Assembly (NCBI RefSeq): GCF_036417845.1
Contig: NC_089980.1
Location: forward strand, 44,328,501-44,392,500
Reading direction: 5' to 3'
Origin: Apteryx mantelli
Lineage: Eukaryota; Chordata; Aves; Apterygiformes; Apterygidae
Length of the DNA stretch: 64,000 nt
Each line of letters begins with the position of its first letter. The stretch's first letter is position 1. The position numbers and the translations under genes are program-made. The notes under the pieces are model-generated. The model searched no databases and was not told the origin of the DNA. It saw nothing but the letters and a program-made list of their open reading frames with translations. Positions 34,947 to 41,690 of the stretch are shown here, piece by piece.

Positions 34947-37900
34947 AGCAAGACCCTGAAAAAATGACATACTATTCCCGCTCCTCTCGCTCCGTCTGCC
35001 AGCGTCGGCGCCTGGGGGCACAGAAACAGAAAAGGAGATGTTACAAACATGGGAACAGGTGAGCAGGGGCCGGGGTCTCCTCCATCCCAGGGGACTTGCA
35101 CCCAGCAGGGCTCCACACCATCCTGAGGAAGAAAAACTTGCTGACAGTTAGGCCAGAGAGGGAAACCAAAGGAGAAACTTCTTTCCAGAGCTCAGTGTAA
35201 TCCTGAGCTGCTGACACCCCCGAAGTCCCCTGCTGGCCCATGGGCTGCATTGGTAGACAGTGCTCTTTGCTGCAAGCTCAAGAGAAGCCAGCTTTGTCGG
35301 GAAGGTGGCCCAGGTCTATGCCACAGCCATAATGGGGAGCTCCTGAGGGACCAGACCAGGCAGGACAGTCTGCAGAGGCTGCCCTCCAGCTCTCAGCAGT
35401 CATCTGAGCTCCATTTACACCCCTCTCCTCCCTGTCCCAGGGCAGCCAACACACACACATCATGAGATAAAACCCCTGCACCCTGAAACGCTCATCCTGC
35501 CCTGCAGATGGGCCAAGCAGCAGGAATACCCAGGGCCCAGGAGCCTCAGCAGCAGGAGCTCCTATCTGGGATCCTGGACCTGGTGTCCCTGTTTGCACCA
35601 GTGGTGCTGCCCTCCTCCCTGGGCTTAGCAGATTCCCCTAGCCAAACAGCAGGCACCCTTCTGCCTTTCCCCCTAAGGCCCATGTCTCCCTGGCAGAGGC
35701 TTCTCATTCCCTCACACCCAAGGCATTCAAGCATCAGCTCCAAGAAGGGGCCAATCCTCTCTCTGCCCTGAAGGCCAGAGTGGCACACTGCAGGCTTCAG
35801 AGCACTGTGATTTACAAACACTAGCGGGGAAGACAGAGTCCATGCTTTGGTCTTAGATAACACTTACCACGCAGCCTAGGGCTGTGCCAGCCTTCCCTGT
35901 CAGCAGGTCATGATGCAAGTTCAGAGATACAGCTCTGCTCTCAGACCCTAAAAATCTCTCACCCAATGGCTATCAGCCAGATCTTCCCCACTAATGCCTA
36001 GGTCAGGATAACTTAACCCTGAGGATCAGCTACGCTCTCCCCAGTGAAATTCCATTTGCCTGTTCTCTCTTCTTGCTCCTCTCTTTCCCCTAGGGCCCTC
36101 GCTTTGCTGATTTCCCCAGCCGAGCCAGGAAAGCAGAGGCAGAGCAGCCACAGCAACATTACGTATCTAATCCAAGAGAGTTCCTTGTTCAGTGTTTGAA
36201 GAAAACAACTGTTGTTCTTTCCACTGCTGTGCAGGGAGTGCCCAGAGGCAGCTTGTTTGAATCAGTATCGCCAAGGGAACTGGAACAGGCCAGAGTTCAG
36301 CCCCATCCAAGCCCTTGGGCGTTATGAGCTCGTGGAGCTGACCAAGAGGAAGACGCACAAACCACAGCCTGCCTTAAGCCACACTTTGCCTCCAGCACAT
36401 GACAAAGCACAGCACATGCAGCAAACCATCCCCAAAGCTTATAGAAACAGAGCAAGGCAGACTATCTGCACAAATCCTCTAGCTTAATCAAGGAGAGTCC
36501 CTTGTTCAGCGCTGGACGAAAATAACTTTTAGCCTTTCCATTGCCAATAACAAGAATAGTAAGGCGCATTCTTGAAAGGCCTACCACACATTTCATACCA
36601 CCATGGAATTGCCATCCACAAAGGTCTCTGACTTTTGCCAAAAGATACAGTAGCTCACAACACAGTATGCAGAAAGGATACATACCAGACTAACTCTTCA
36701 GCACTCGGGATTTGAACTAAACTTTCATTAGCACAGAAGTAGACATTCAGCCCCTACGGCTCCTTCACCTCCTGCCTGCTTCACCATGGGGCTGGCTAGC
36801 TTCCTGATAAACATGTGCGGTAACTACACACGCACTCATCACTAAAGAAACAAAAAGATTGCCGGACACGTCCCCTTCCATTGCCCCTTGCTCTGCCCCT
36901 CCAGCCACAGAGCAGTCCACGCAGCACTGTCCTGCTGCATTACGCTCCTGGGCTCAGCACAAACATTTTACCACAGGCAAGGGTGGGGGTAGGCCAGCAG
37001 TTTGTTTGCTCTTCCTCTGTGCCACTCACCCAGCAAGAAATGCCTGGTAGCCCACACCTCGCTTGGGGTAGCAATGAACTCCGCATTTACTCTGGGCACC
37101 TGCACTCTCTTTTCAGCCACTACTACCATTGGCGCAGGTTGTTGCTCCAGCCTCCCCGAGCTCACACATGTCAAGCTCACAGGGCTGGCCAGGCATCTAA
37201 GCCATCCCTGCCTGCTGCCTTTCCTGCCTTAGCTTTGTGAACAAGCAGTACTGCACCTGGAAACACAGCCTACTGCTTTCAAGTGCTCTTAACAAGAACT
37301 ACTTCCAGCAATGCCACAAAGACACTTTCAGAGGCTTAAGAAAGCCTTTACTGTGGCAGCCCTCGCCTTTCCTGTGACCTCTTTCCCTCTCTCCCCCTTT
37401 CCCTTCATCCTCTGTTCCTCCTCGGGCCATTTTAGCCTCTCCAGGGAAGGAGCTGTTGTGCCCTGCAAAGCCCCCTGCACACCTCTGTCACTATATGAAC
37501 CATAAGCAATATACTGCAGCTCTAGCTCCTGCACCCAGCAAGAACTTCTCACAGCAAGGATGCTGTAACAAAAAGCCAGTAAGGAGGTATTTTTTGTGTT
37601 CCAGGAGCTCAAGGGATACAACTGGCATGACTGTCTCTCCTCCTCAGCTCCCCCAGCACATGCAAGGGGGTTTGTCCATCCTGCTCCTGAGTAAGAAAGG
37701 GTACCATTTGTGCTTCATTCACCCTTCTGCCCCTCTCCCAAGCTTACCTGTCAGCATCAGTCACCAGGGCCAGACGTCCATAGTCCCAAGCAACTTTACG
37801 CAGAATTGAAAAGACAAACAACAGTGCCTGAAAGAGAGTGAATGTAGAGTTATGAGACAGGCATTGCCCAGCTCTGCGCTTGTCATGTGTGCTGAGCCAC

Positions 37901-38733
37901 AGGAACAGCAGGGTAAGGAAGGGACAGGGCTCCTCTGCTAACAGCAAACCAAGGCTGTGGAGCAGCACGAGTTCCCTGTGGATGTTAAAGTCTGAACGCT
38001 TGGGTGGCCGAAGAAGGAGGTGGCTGTGGGAGGCAGAGGTCCAGAACACAACACACCATGGCTGCAGGATCAACAAAGGAGCCCACCATAAATTTCAGGT
38101 CTCAAGGAGGTGAGATTACAGCTATAATGTCTGTTGTCCTGCAGCTCCTAAGGAGGAACCAGCAGAGCCTTTGGGTAGGTAAAGCTGTAGGCGCTTCACC
38201 CCATAAGCTGGAGTTCTGGGGTGCAGGACTGACCTAACCCAGTCCATGTCCTCAGGAAAGTTAGTTCACAACTCCTTTCTGTGGGCTCTGTGCAGTAGTA
38301 CTGGAGTAAAGTCAAGGCCCAGAGTGGCTAAGGGACATGGTGAGGGCCACAGAGCCAGCCAGTGGCAAAGTCAGGAATGGAGTCTGGGACCCCCAACTGT
38401 AAACACTAGACCACAGTCCTTCCTTCATGATTAATTACCTTGCTGAGCCAAGCACGTAACCCCCGAGTTCTCCCTCTGCCCATATCTGCCTTCTTTTCTC
38501 TAGCATGGCAGGAATGGTAGGGGAGAAGGCACCAATGCAGTGGTAGGGAGACTTACAAGAAAGCACATGAAGTCAAGGGCTAAGACGGTGGGCACCCCGC
38601 CAAAGGGCAGCCCCTGCAGCACAGTGCTGCGAATGCGGGCACTGTAGCAGTAATCCTTGGTGCTGTTGTTGCAGGTGGAGGCTTTGCAGGTGGTCCCTGC
38701 TGAGCCCAGGGTGGCAATCACGTAGGGAAGCAT
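17605..38733 (-). CDS. TMEM63B: TMEM63B, OSCA/TMEM63-family mechanosensitive cation channel, complete (829 aa)
   Basis: Plasma-membrane cation channel opened by membrane stretch and low osmolarity. Twenty-three coding exons join with consistent phases: 38557-38733, 37748-37827, 34973-35011, 30667-30757, 29892-29929, 28938-29080, 28612-28663, 28185-28293, 27554-27624, 26499-26579, 26168-26291, 25576-25709, 25286-25423, 24863-25016, 24409-24515, 22632-22718, 20651-20716, 20320-20482, 20017-20122, 19705-19872, 19383-19498, 18972-19052 and 17605-17769. Human TMEM63B is 832 aa. The first helix (about 48-70) is followed by two more around 163-230, a cytosolic domain (about 240-425), and the large C-terminal membrane region (about 436-745). 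It ends in an acidic tail with the TMEM63B-type end [15 protein letters not shown]63A and TMEM63C are less likely given the near-identity to human TMEM63B and the CAPN11 neighbour. The ATG at 38733 has G at -3, but the frame is open to the exon edge upstream, so an upstream in-frame start cannot be excluded. The CAG at 20104-20102 (Gln625, human Gln619) is the known Q/R editing codon. Confidence 0.95.
17770..18971 (-). other. TMEM63B intron between coding exons 22 and 23
   Basis: This is 1.2 kb of intron with no recognisable repeat, RNA or coding signal. Confidence 0.75.
18972..19052 (-). CDS. TMEM63B: TMEM63B coding exon 22: residues 749-775
   Basis: It encodes [20 protein letters not shown] then LPAPKSA of the cytosolic tail. 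It is exactly 27 codons, phase 0 on both sides. The donor is GTGAGT. Confidence 0.94.
19383..19498 (-). CDS. TMEM63B: TMEM63B coding exon 21: residues 710-748, last membrane helix
   Basis: It encodes [20 protein letters not shown] then [18 protein letters not shown]. The donor is GTGAGG. Confidence 0.95.
19705..19872 (-). CDS. TMEM63B: TMEM63B coding exon 20: residues 654-710
   Basis: It encodes [40 protein letters not shown] and [15 protein letters not shown]. The donor is GTAAAT. Confidence 0.95.
20017..20122 (-). CDS. TMEM63B: TMEM63B coding exon 19: residues 619-654, Q/R editing site
   Basis: It encodes [20 protein letters not shown] then [15 protein letters not shown]. The codon CAG at 20104-20102 (Gln625) aligns with human Gln619, a reported A-to-I editing site. 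The edited A would be at 20103. The donor is GTAAGC. Confidence 0.95.
20320..20482 (-). CDS. TMEM63B: TMEM63B coding exon 18: residues 564-618
   Basis: It encodes [40 protein letters not shown] and [14 protein letters not shown], two helices of the pore region. The donor is GTATGT. Confidence 0.95.
20651..20716 (-). CDS. TMEM63B: TMEM63B coding exon 17: residues 542-564
   Basis: It encodes [20 protein letters not shown] plus F. It is 66 nt, phase 2 to phase 2. The acceptor is CCACAG and the donor GTAAGT. Confidence 0.94.
20717..22631 (-). other. TMEM63B intron between coding exons 16 and 17
   Basis: This is 1.9 kb of intron. The part from about 21.1 to 22.4 kb is AT-richer than its neighbourhood and holds a TAAT-rich stretch near 21197-21235. 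I recognise no repeat family. Confidence 0.7.
22632..22718 (-). CDS. TMEM63B: TMEM63B coding exon 16: residues 513-542
   Basis: It encodes [20 protein letters not shown] then LLPSLGLS. The acceptor is CCTCAG and the donor GTGGGT. Confidence 0.94.
23600..23930 (-). mobile_element. CR1 LINE 3' fragment, antisense
   Basis: The blocks GAAAGCTCTTCCCAGTGTCA, CTCACGGGCTCTCCTAGCCC, then TTGGAGGACTCTCTGCAATC follow the reverse complement of CR1 3' sequences (compare the common CTCTGGACTCTCTCCAAT motif). It lies in the intron between TMEM63B coding exons 15 and 16. Confidence 0.6.
24409..24515 (-). CDS. TMEM63B: TMEM63B coding exon 15: residues 478-513
   Basis: It encodes [20 protein letters not shown] then [15 protein letters not shown], part of the pore-side helices. 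The donor is GTAAGG. Confidence 0.95.
24863..25016 (-). CDS. TMEM63B: TMEM63B coding exon 14: residues 426-477
   Basis: It encodes [20 protein letters not shown] then [13 protein letters not shown], the first helix after the cytosolic domain, then [14 protein letters not shown]. The donor is GTAAGG. Confidence 0.95.
25286..25423 (-). CDS. TMEM63B: TMEM63B coding exon 13: residues 380-426
   Basis: It encodes [20 protein letters not shown] (Cys-rich), then [19 protein letters not shown]. The donor is GTGAGC. Confidence 0.94.
25576..25709 (-). CDS. TMEM63B: TMEM63B coding exon 12: residues 336-380
   Basis: It encodes [20 protein letters not shown], then the charged helix [20 protein letters not shown] of the cytosolic domain. 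The donor is GTGAGT. Confidence 0.94.
26168..26291 (-). CDS. TMEM63B: TMEM63B coding exon 11: residues 294-335
   Basis: It encodes [18 protein letters not shown], then [19 protein letters not shown] with a cysteine cluster. The donor GTGTGA is weak; reading through it gives Val and then a stop. Confidence 0.93.
26499..26579 (-). CDS. TMEM63B: TMEM63B coding exon 10: residues 267-294
   Basis: It encodes [20 protein letters not shown] then MFLDAE. The acceptor is TCACAG and the donor GTAACT. Confidence 0.94.
26580..27553 (-). other. TMEM63B intron between coding exons 9 and 10
   Basis: It contains a (TG)10 run at 27103-27122 directly followed by a G run to 27131. Nothing else is recognised. 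Confidence 0.8.
27554..27624 (-). CDS. TMEM63B: TMEM63B coding exon 9: residues 244-267
   Basis: It encodes [20 protein letters not shown] then KHF, the first strand/helix of the RRM-like cytosolic domain. The acceptor is TTCCAG and the donor GTGAGT. Confidence 0.94.
27826..27854. repeat. (TG)n-(CG)n alternating purine/pyrimidine tract
   Basis: About 28 bp of strictly alternating TG then CG dinucleotides in the intron between coding exons 8 and 9. This is a classical Z-DNA-forming type of sequence. Confidence 0.9.
28185..28293 (-). CDS. TMEM63B: TMEM63B coding exon 8: residues 207-243
   Basis: It encodes the helix [20 protein letters not shown] and then [14 protein letters not shown] leading into the cytosolic domain. 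The donor is GTGAGC. Confidence 0.94.
28612..28663 (-). CDS. TMEM63B: TMEM63B coding exon 7: residues 190-207
   Basis: It encodes [16 protein letters not shown]. The acceptor is CCCCAG and the donor GTACGT. Confidence 0.93.
28938..29080 (-). CDS. TMEM63B: TMEM63B coding exon 6: residues 142-190
   Basis: It encodes [20 protein letters not shown] and the helix [20 protein letters not shown], then NFSGDLL. The donor is GTGAGA. Confidence 0.94.
29640..29795 (+). mobile_element. MIR/CORE-SINE relic
   Basis: ACTTACTGTGTGACCTTAAT, then TTTCTCATCTGTGAGGTAGG and GTGAGCTCTTCAGAGAAGG follow the MIR-type core order. It lies in the intron between TMEM63B coding exons 5 and 6. Confidence 0.55.
29892..29929 (-). 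CDS. TMEM63B: TMEM63B coding exon 5: 38 nt, residues 130-142
   Basis: It encodes [12 protein letters not shown] and two bases of Lys142. The acceptor is GCACAG and the donor GTAAGT. Because it is 38 nt long, skipping it would shift the frame. Confidence 0.93.
30667..30757 (-). CDS. TMEM63B: TMEM63B coding exon 4: residues 99-129
   Basis: It encodes [20 protein letters not shown] then [10 protein letters not shown] of the cytosolic loop. The acceptor is TTTTAG and the donor GTGAGT. Confidence 0.94.
32872..32913 (+). repeat. Short tandem duplication, 23-bp period
   Basis: TGTAAAGACAATAATTAGG (32872-32890) and CGTAAAGAAAATAATTAGG (32895-32913) agree at 17 of 19 positions. Confidence 0.8.
34915..34942. 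repeat. (AG)14 microsatellite, CU tract in TMEM63B pre-mRNA
   Basis: Read on the minus strand it is (CT)14, beginning 30 nt after the donor of the 39-nt cassette exon (exon end 34973). Further pyrimidine-rich sequence follows. CU repeats are classical binding sites of polypyrimidine-tract-binding proteins. Confidence 0.95.
34973..35011 (-). CDS. TMEM63B: TMEM63B coding exon 3: 39-nt cassette exon, residues 86-99
   Basis: It encodes [12 protein letters not shown] between split Arg86 and Tyr99. Its length is divisible by three and it has phase 2 on both sides, so skipping it keeps the frame. It corresponds in place and size to human TMEM63B exon 4, which is reported to be alternatively spliced with effect on channel behaviour (from memory). 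The acceptor is CCCCAG and the donor GTATGT. A (CU)14 tract lies just downstream in the intron. Confidence 0.88.
36168..36227 (+). repeat. 60-bp direct repeat, copy A
   Basis: It matches 36485-36544 at 47 of 60 positions, without gaps. The shared core is CCTTGTTCAG. Confidence 0.7.
36485..36544 (+). repeat. 60-bp direct repeat, copy B
   Basis: Partner of 36168-36227, starting 317 bp away in the same orientation. The sequence between the copies is not visibly duplicated. Confidence 0.7.
37748..37827 (-). CDS. TMEM63B: TMEM63B coding exon 2: residues 60-86
   Basis: It encodes [20 protein letters not shown] then LVTDAD. The acceptor is TTTCAG and the donor GTAAGC. It ends in phase 2 (AG of Arg86). 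Confidence 0.94.
38268..38425 (-). mobile_element. MIR relic, reverse orientation
   Basis: GGCCACAGAGCCAGCCAGTG, then GCAAAGTCAGGAATGGAGTC and ACACTAGACCACAG resemble the reverse complement of MIR (the familiar ACACAGCCAGTAAGTGGCAG order). It lies in the intron between coding exons 1 and 2. Confidence 0.6.
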
Positions 38734-38754
38734 TTCTACAACTTCATCGTCTTC
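38557..38754 (-). CDS. TMEM63B: TMEM63B coding exon 1: 21 nt 5' UTR, residues 1-59
   Basis: The acceptor is TCCCCAG before 38754, the ATG is at 38733-38731 and the donor is GTAAGT. It encodes [10 protein letters not shown], an N-glycosylation sequon NNST (22-25), [20 protein letters not shown] and the first helix. It differs from human as I recall it by a longer N-terminal segment with two extra Cys (Cys16 and Cys21). Confidence 0.93.
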
Positions 38755-40860
38755 CTGGGGAAGAGAGAGAAAGGCCAGGTTAGATGCACACCAGCTGCAC
38801 GGGGCTGTAGCCTGGTTAGAGCTTGGAGATATCAGCACAGCAGCTTGAGGGACCAACCTAATCTGCCATCTCCAGGCTCTCCTGTGCAGCAGGATCTCAC
38901 TGGGTACCTGCATCCAAGAACAAGTGTCTCTCTGAAGAAGCCTGCTGAGTCTGGGAGGTGCTCAAAGAGCCTATAGGTGCTTCAATAGCTGGACCCACTA
39001 TGCAGAGTCCCAAATCTCCTTTGCTTGCTCTCCTACCCTCAAAGCCACTTAGGTGTGCCTCTTTCTCATGGATTCCTGCTGTTCCTGAGAGCTTGGTGTC
39101 TCAGGCCCCCTTTCCCTTCGCAGCAAGAACATTTAGTTGGCAGGAAGGAAAGAATAGGTGTGTGGGGGGGTGTTAAGTCATGGCTGGATGATGAAAACAA
39201 ACTGCTGTGGGACAGTTGCTGCATCATGATCCCACAATTTCCTTTGCTTGGCTGTGTGTCATTAGCTTTATTAGGCTGAATCACCATGCTCTGCTCATTG
39301 CAGGACTCAGCCCCAACCTCCCAGAGCCCCCGTCAGAGGCTGGTCCCACCCCCTGCTTGTTTTCTTTCCTTCCTCTGGCGTGGATGCATTCAGGTGCAAC
39401 CACACAGAGGACAAAGAGGAGCTTAGGTTCTACTATTTAGCCAGTCAACAATTTTTATTCTGGCACTCTCCCCAAAATGGTACAAGAGACCCAGCTGGGC
39501 TGCAGCCAGTACAGTCACTTCACATCTTAGGGATGGGGAGTTTTTCCTTCTGTGCAGAGCAGCTCCATGTGAAACAGAGGAGACCATGCTAGCAATGATC
39601 AAATACAAATCAAGCATCACTGGGATGGTCTAGAAAGGACAAATCAGCAGCAAAACAACAATTGCTTTGTGGAACAGGAGAGAGAAAATCCCCTCAGCTG
39701 CTGAAGAGAGAGGCAACAACAGATATGAAGGCTCTAGACCTGGGCTTCAGACCCCTGAACAACTCCTCTTATATAGCACGCACCACCCCAAACCCTTCAT
39801 TATCCAGTTCATGGCATACCACACAAAATGGCTGGATGGCACAGCATCACCTCTGGGAAACATTCAGGGGCTGCTTACCCAAGCCCAGAGAAGCCATTCT
39901 GGTGGGTCAGGCAAAAAAGAGCTGCCACTCATCCAAAACACAAGAAAGCCACCACCATTGCCCTGTGCTGGTTTTGGCCTCTTGTCCCAGAGAGGCTCTT
40001 TTCCACCAGCCCTGCTCTTCTAACCCCACATTAGATCAGGACATCAGTAGAGAGGGTCCAGGGCTCTTCCTTCTAGCTCATTGGTGTATCCTGGCAATCT
40101 CCTGCTTAGCTGCAGAGATTTATCAGCATCACAACACAATGCTGTCTCAATAATGACAACCAAAACATTTGCTGCGGTGTCCTAGAGAGCTTGACTTGAA
40201 AGTGATCCTTTCCAGCTCAGCTGAGACAGACCCATGAACACAAATCAGCTGAAGCACTGATGACAAAGGGCACAACAACAAGCAATAGCTGGGCTGAGCA
40301 TTAAGGGGGGGGGGGGGGGGACAGTTGATTTGGAAAAGCTACCAAGCAGCCTGCTAAGAGATAATCACAGGTTAAGCGCCAGAGAGCAGCTGCCAGGAAC
40401 AGAAAGGAGAGTGAAAAAATCAGGAAAAAAAAAGCAAAGCCATGAGACTGTGGTTGGGAACTAACTAAAGAGCCAACCAGAATAATTCATCCCATTCGAA
40501 TTAACAAGAGACTCAGAAGCTCCAAGAGAGGGATGGAGGCAGTGAGCTGGGAATCTGAGAGAAGCTGGCGGGAGGAGAAAGGACAACAAATTTCATGGGA
40601 ACCTGCAACCAAACAGCACTGCAAAACTCAGCAGTCACAGTAACATCTCCTGCCAGGTCAGGGAGAGGAGACTCCTGGCTTGATACAGTGTCAACACCCC
40701 ACTTCGTATGATACAGGCAGTGTGGCGCAAAGGACTTTTCCCTGCCTTCAACATATCCTGTGACAATTTCTTTAAAAGCACTGATGAAAGGAAAGAAAGA
40801 CAGGCTGGAGGAAAATAGAAGAATGAGGAAAGGAAGACAGGCTAACCACTCTCACTGCTG
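38755..40860 (-). other. TMEM63B 5' intron or upstream DNA
   Basis: Coding exon 1 begins with an acceptor, so an upstream exon must exist. I find no CpG island or convincing donor here. The only notable item is a G16 run (40305-40320). Confidence 0.55.
40305..40320. repeat. G16 homopolymer
   Basis: An uninterrupted run of 16 G. Confidence 0.95.
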
Positions 40861-40869
40861 TCCCTCAGA

Positions 40870-41690
40870 TATTGTCTGCTCTCTTTCGACTCTAAGGAAA
40901 GGTATCCAGAACTGCACATGATATCCTGGATAAAGAAATAACCTTGACTTCTCGAATAGCATTCTGATGCTCTCAGCATTTCTTTTTATGCTATTCCTCA
41001 TGCACCTGAGCATGATCTACTTCTCCGATTGCATCCCTGCATATTGAGGAGAAGCGTCTTCATCAACTGCTCAGCAACAACATTGCACTGAGTAGTTATA
41101 ACTAATTTGGAACCTAGCAATGTCCAAGAACAAATCATTCCTTCCAATATACCTGACTTTGCATTTCTCAGTACTAACTTCTTTCTCCCCTCCTGTCACT
41201 TAATGTTACACCTTGTCACTTTGGAGTTGCTTCACCTTGACAAACCTAAACAGCCCCAGGTTATTTGCAGATTTGGGGTACCTCATTACTCATCATCTTT
41301 TCCAGATCATTAATAGCAAACAGCCTTGTCCTTTTGCTTTTGTTACACTGGAAACTGCTCATTCATTCTTGCACTTTGTTTCTGGACGCTTAGCCAGTTT
41401 TTTATCTATGATTCTACTTCACATCTGCTCCCATGGCTAGTTTTCTTAGCAGTCTTTTATGAAGAATTTCAGAGGTTTCTGAACATCCAGACAAGCTACA
41501 CAAGCTGGCTACCTACTAACTATTCTTCTACCGACATACTGAAAAACTTGCAACAGATCAGGGAGGTATGATTTTCCTTTGCAAAGACCAAACTTTGACT
41601 TCATTACTGTATGTTTTATATTCCCTCCAGCAGTCGTCTTTCTGAAAGAAATGACGGTCATATGATCACGTTGCTCATGAACCTATGATA
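40870..41690 (-). mobile_element. Old CR1 LINE copy, antisense (about 0.8 kb)
   Basis: Ordered landmarks match the reverse complement of CR1 reverse-transcriptase/3' sequence: CCAGATCATTAATAGCAAAC, TTAGCCAGTTTTTTATC, a stretch ending in CAGATCAGGGAGG, then TATGATTTTCCTTTGCAAAG. Many changes and stops show that it is long dead. Confidence 0.6.

Larger units (their letters stand above)
30758..34972 (-). other. TMEM63B intron between coding exons 3 and 4 (4.2 kb)
   Basis: It holds the (AG)14 run near its 5' end (minus sense), a short A11 run (about 34431-34442) and a 19-bp duplicated motif near 32.87-32.91 kb. I see no exon or transposon that I can name. Confidence 0.7.
35012..37747 (-). other. 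TMEM63B intron between coding exons 2 and 3 (2.7 kb)
   Basis: It contains a pair of 60-bp direct repeats (36168-36227 and 36485-36544). No other feature is recognised. Confidence 0.7.

Noticed and set aside
17605..38733. TMEM63A or TMEM63C instead of TMEM63B
   Set aside because: The exon sequences agree almost residue by residue with human TMEM63B as I recall it, including the [11 protein letters not shown] end, and CAPN11 is the direct downstream neighbour.
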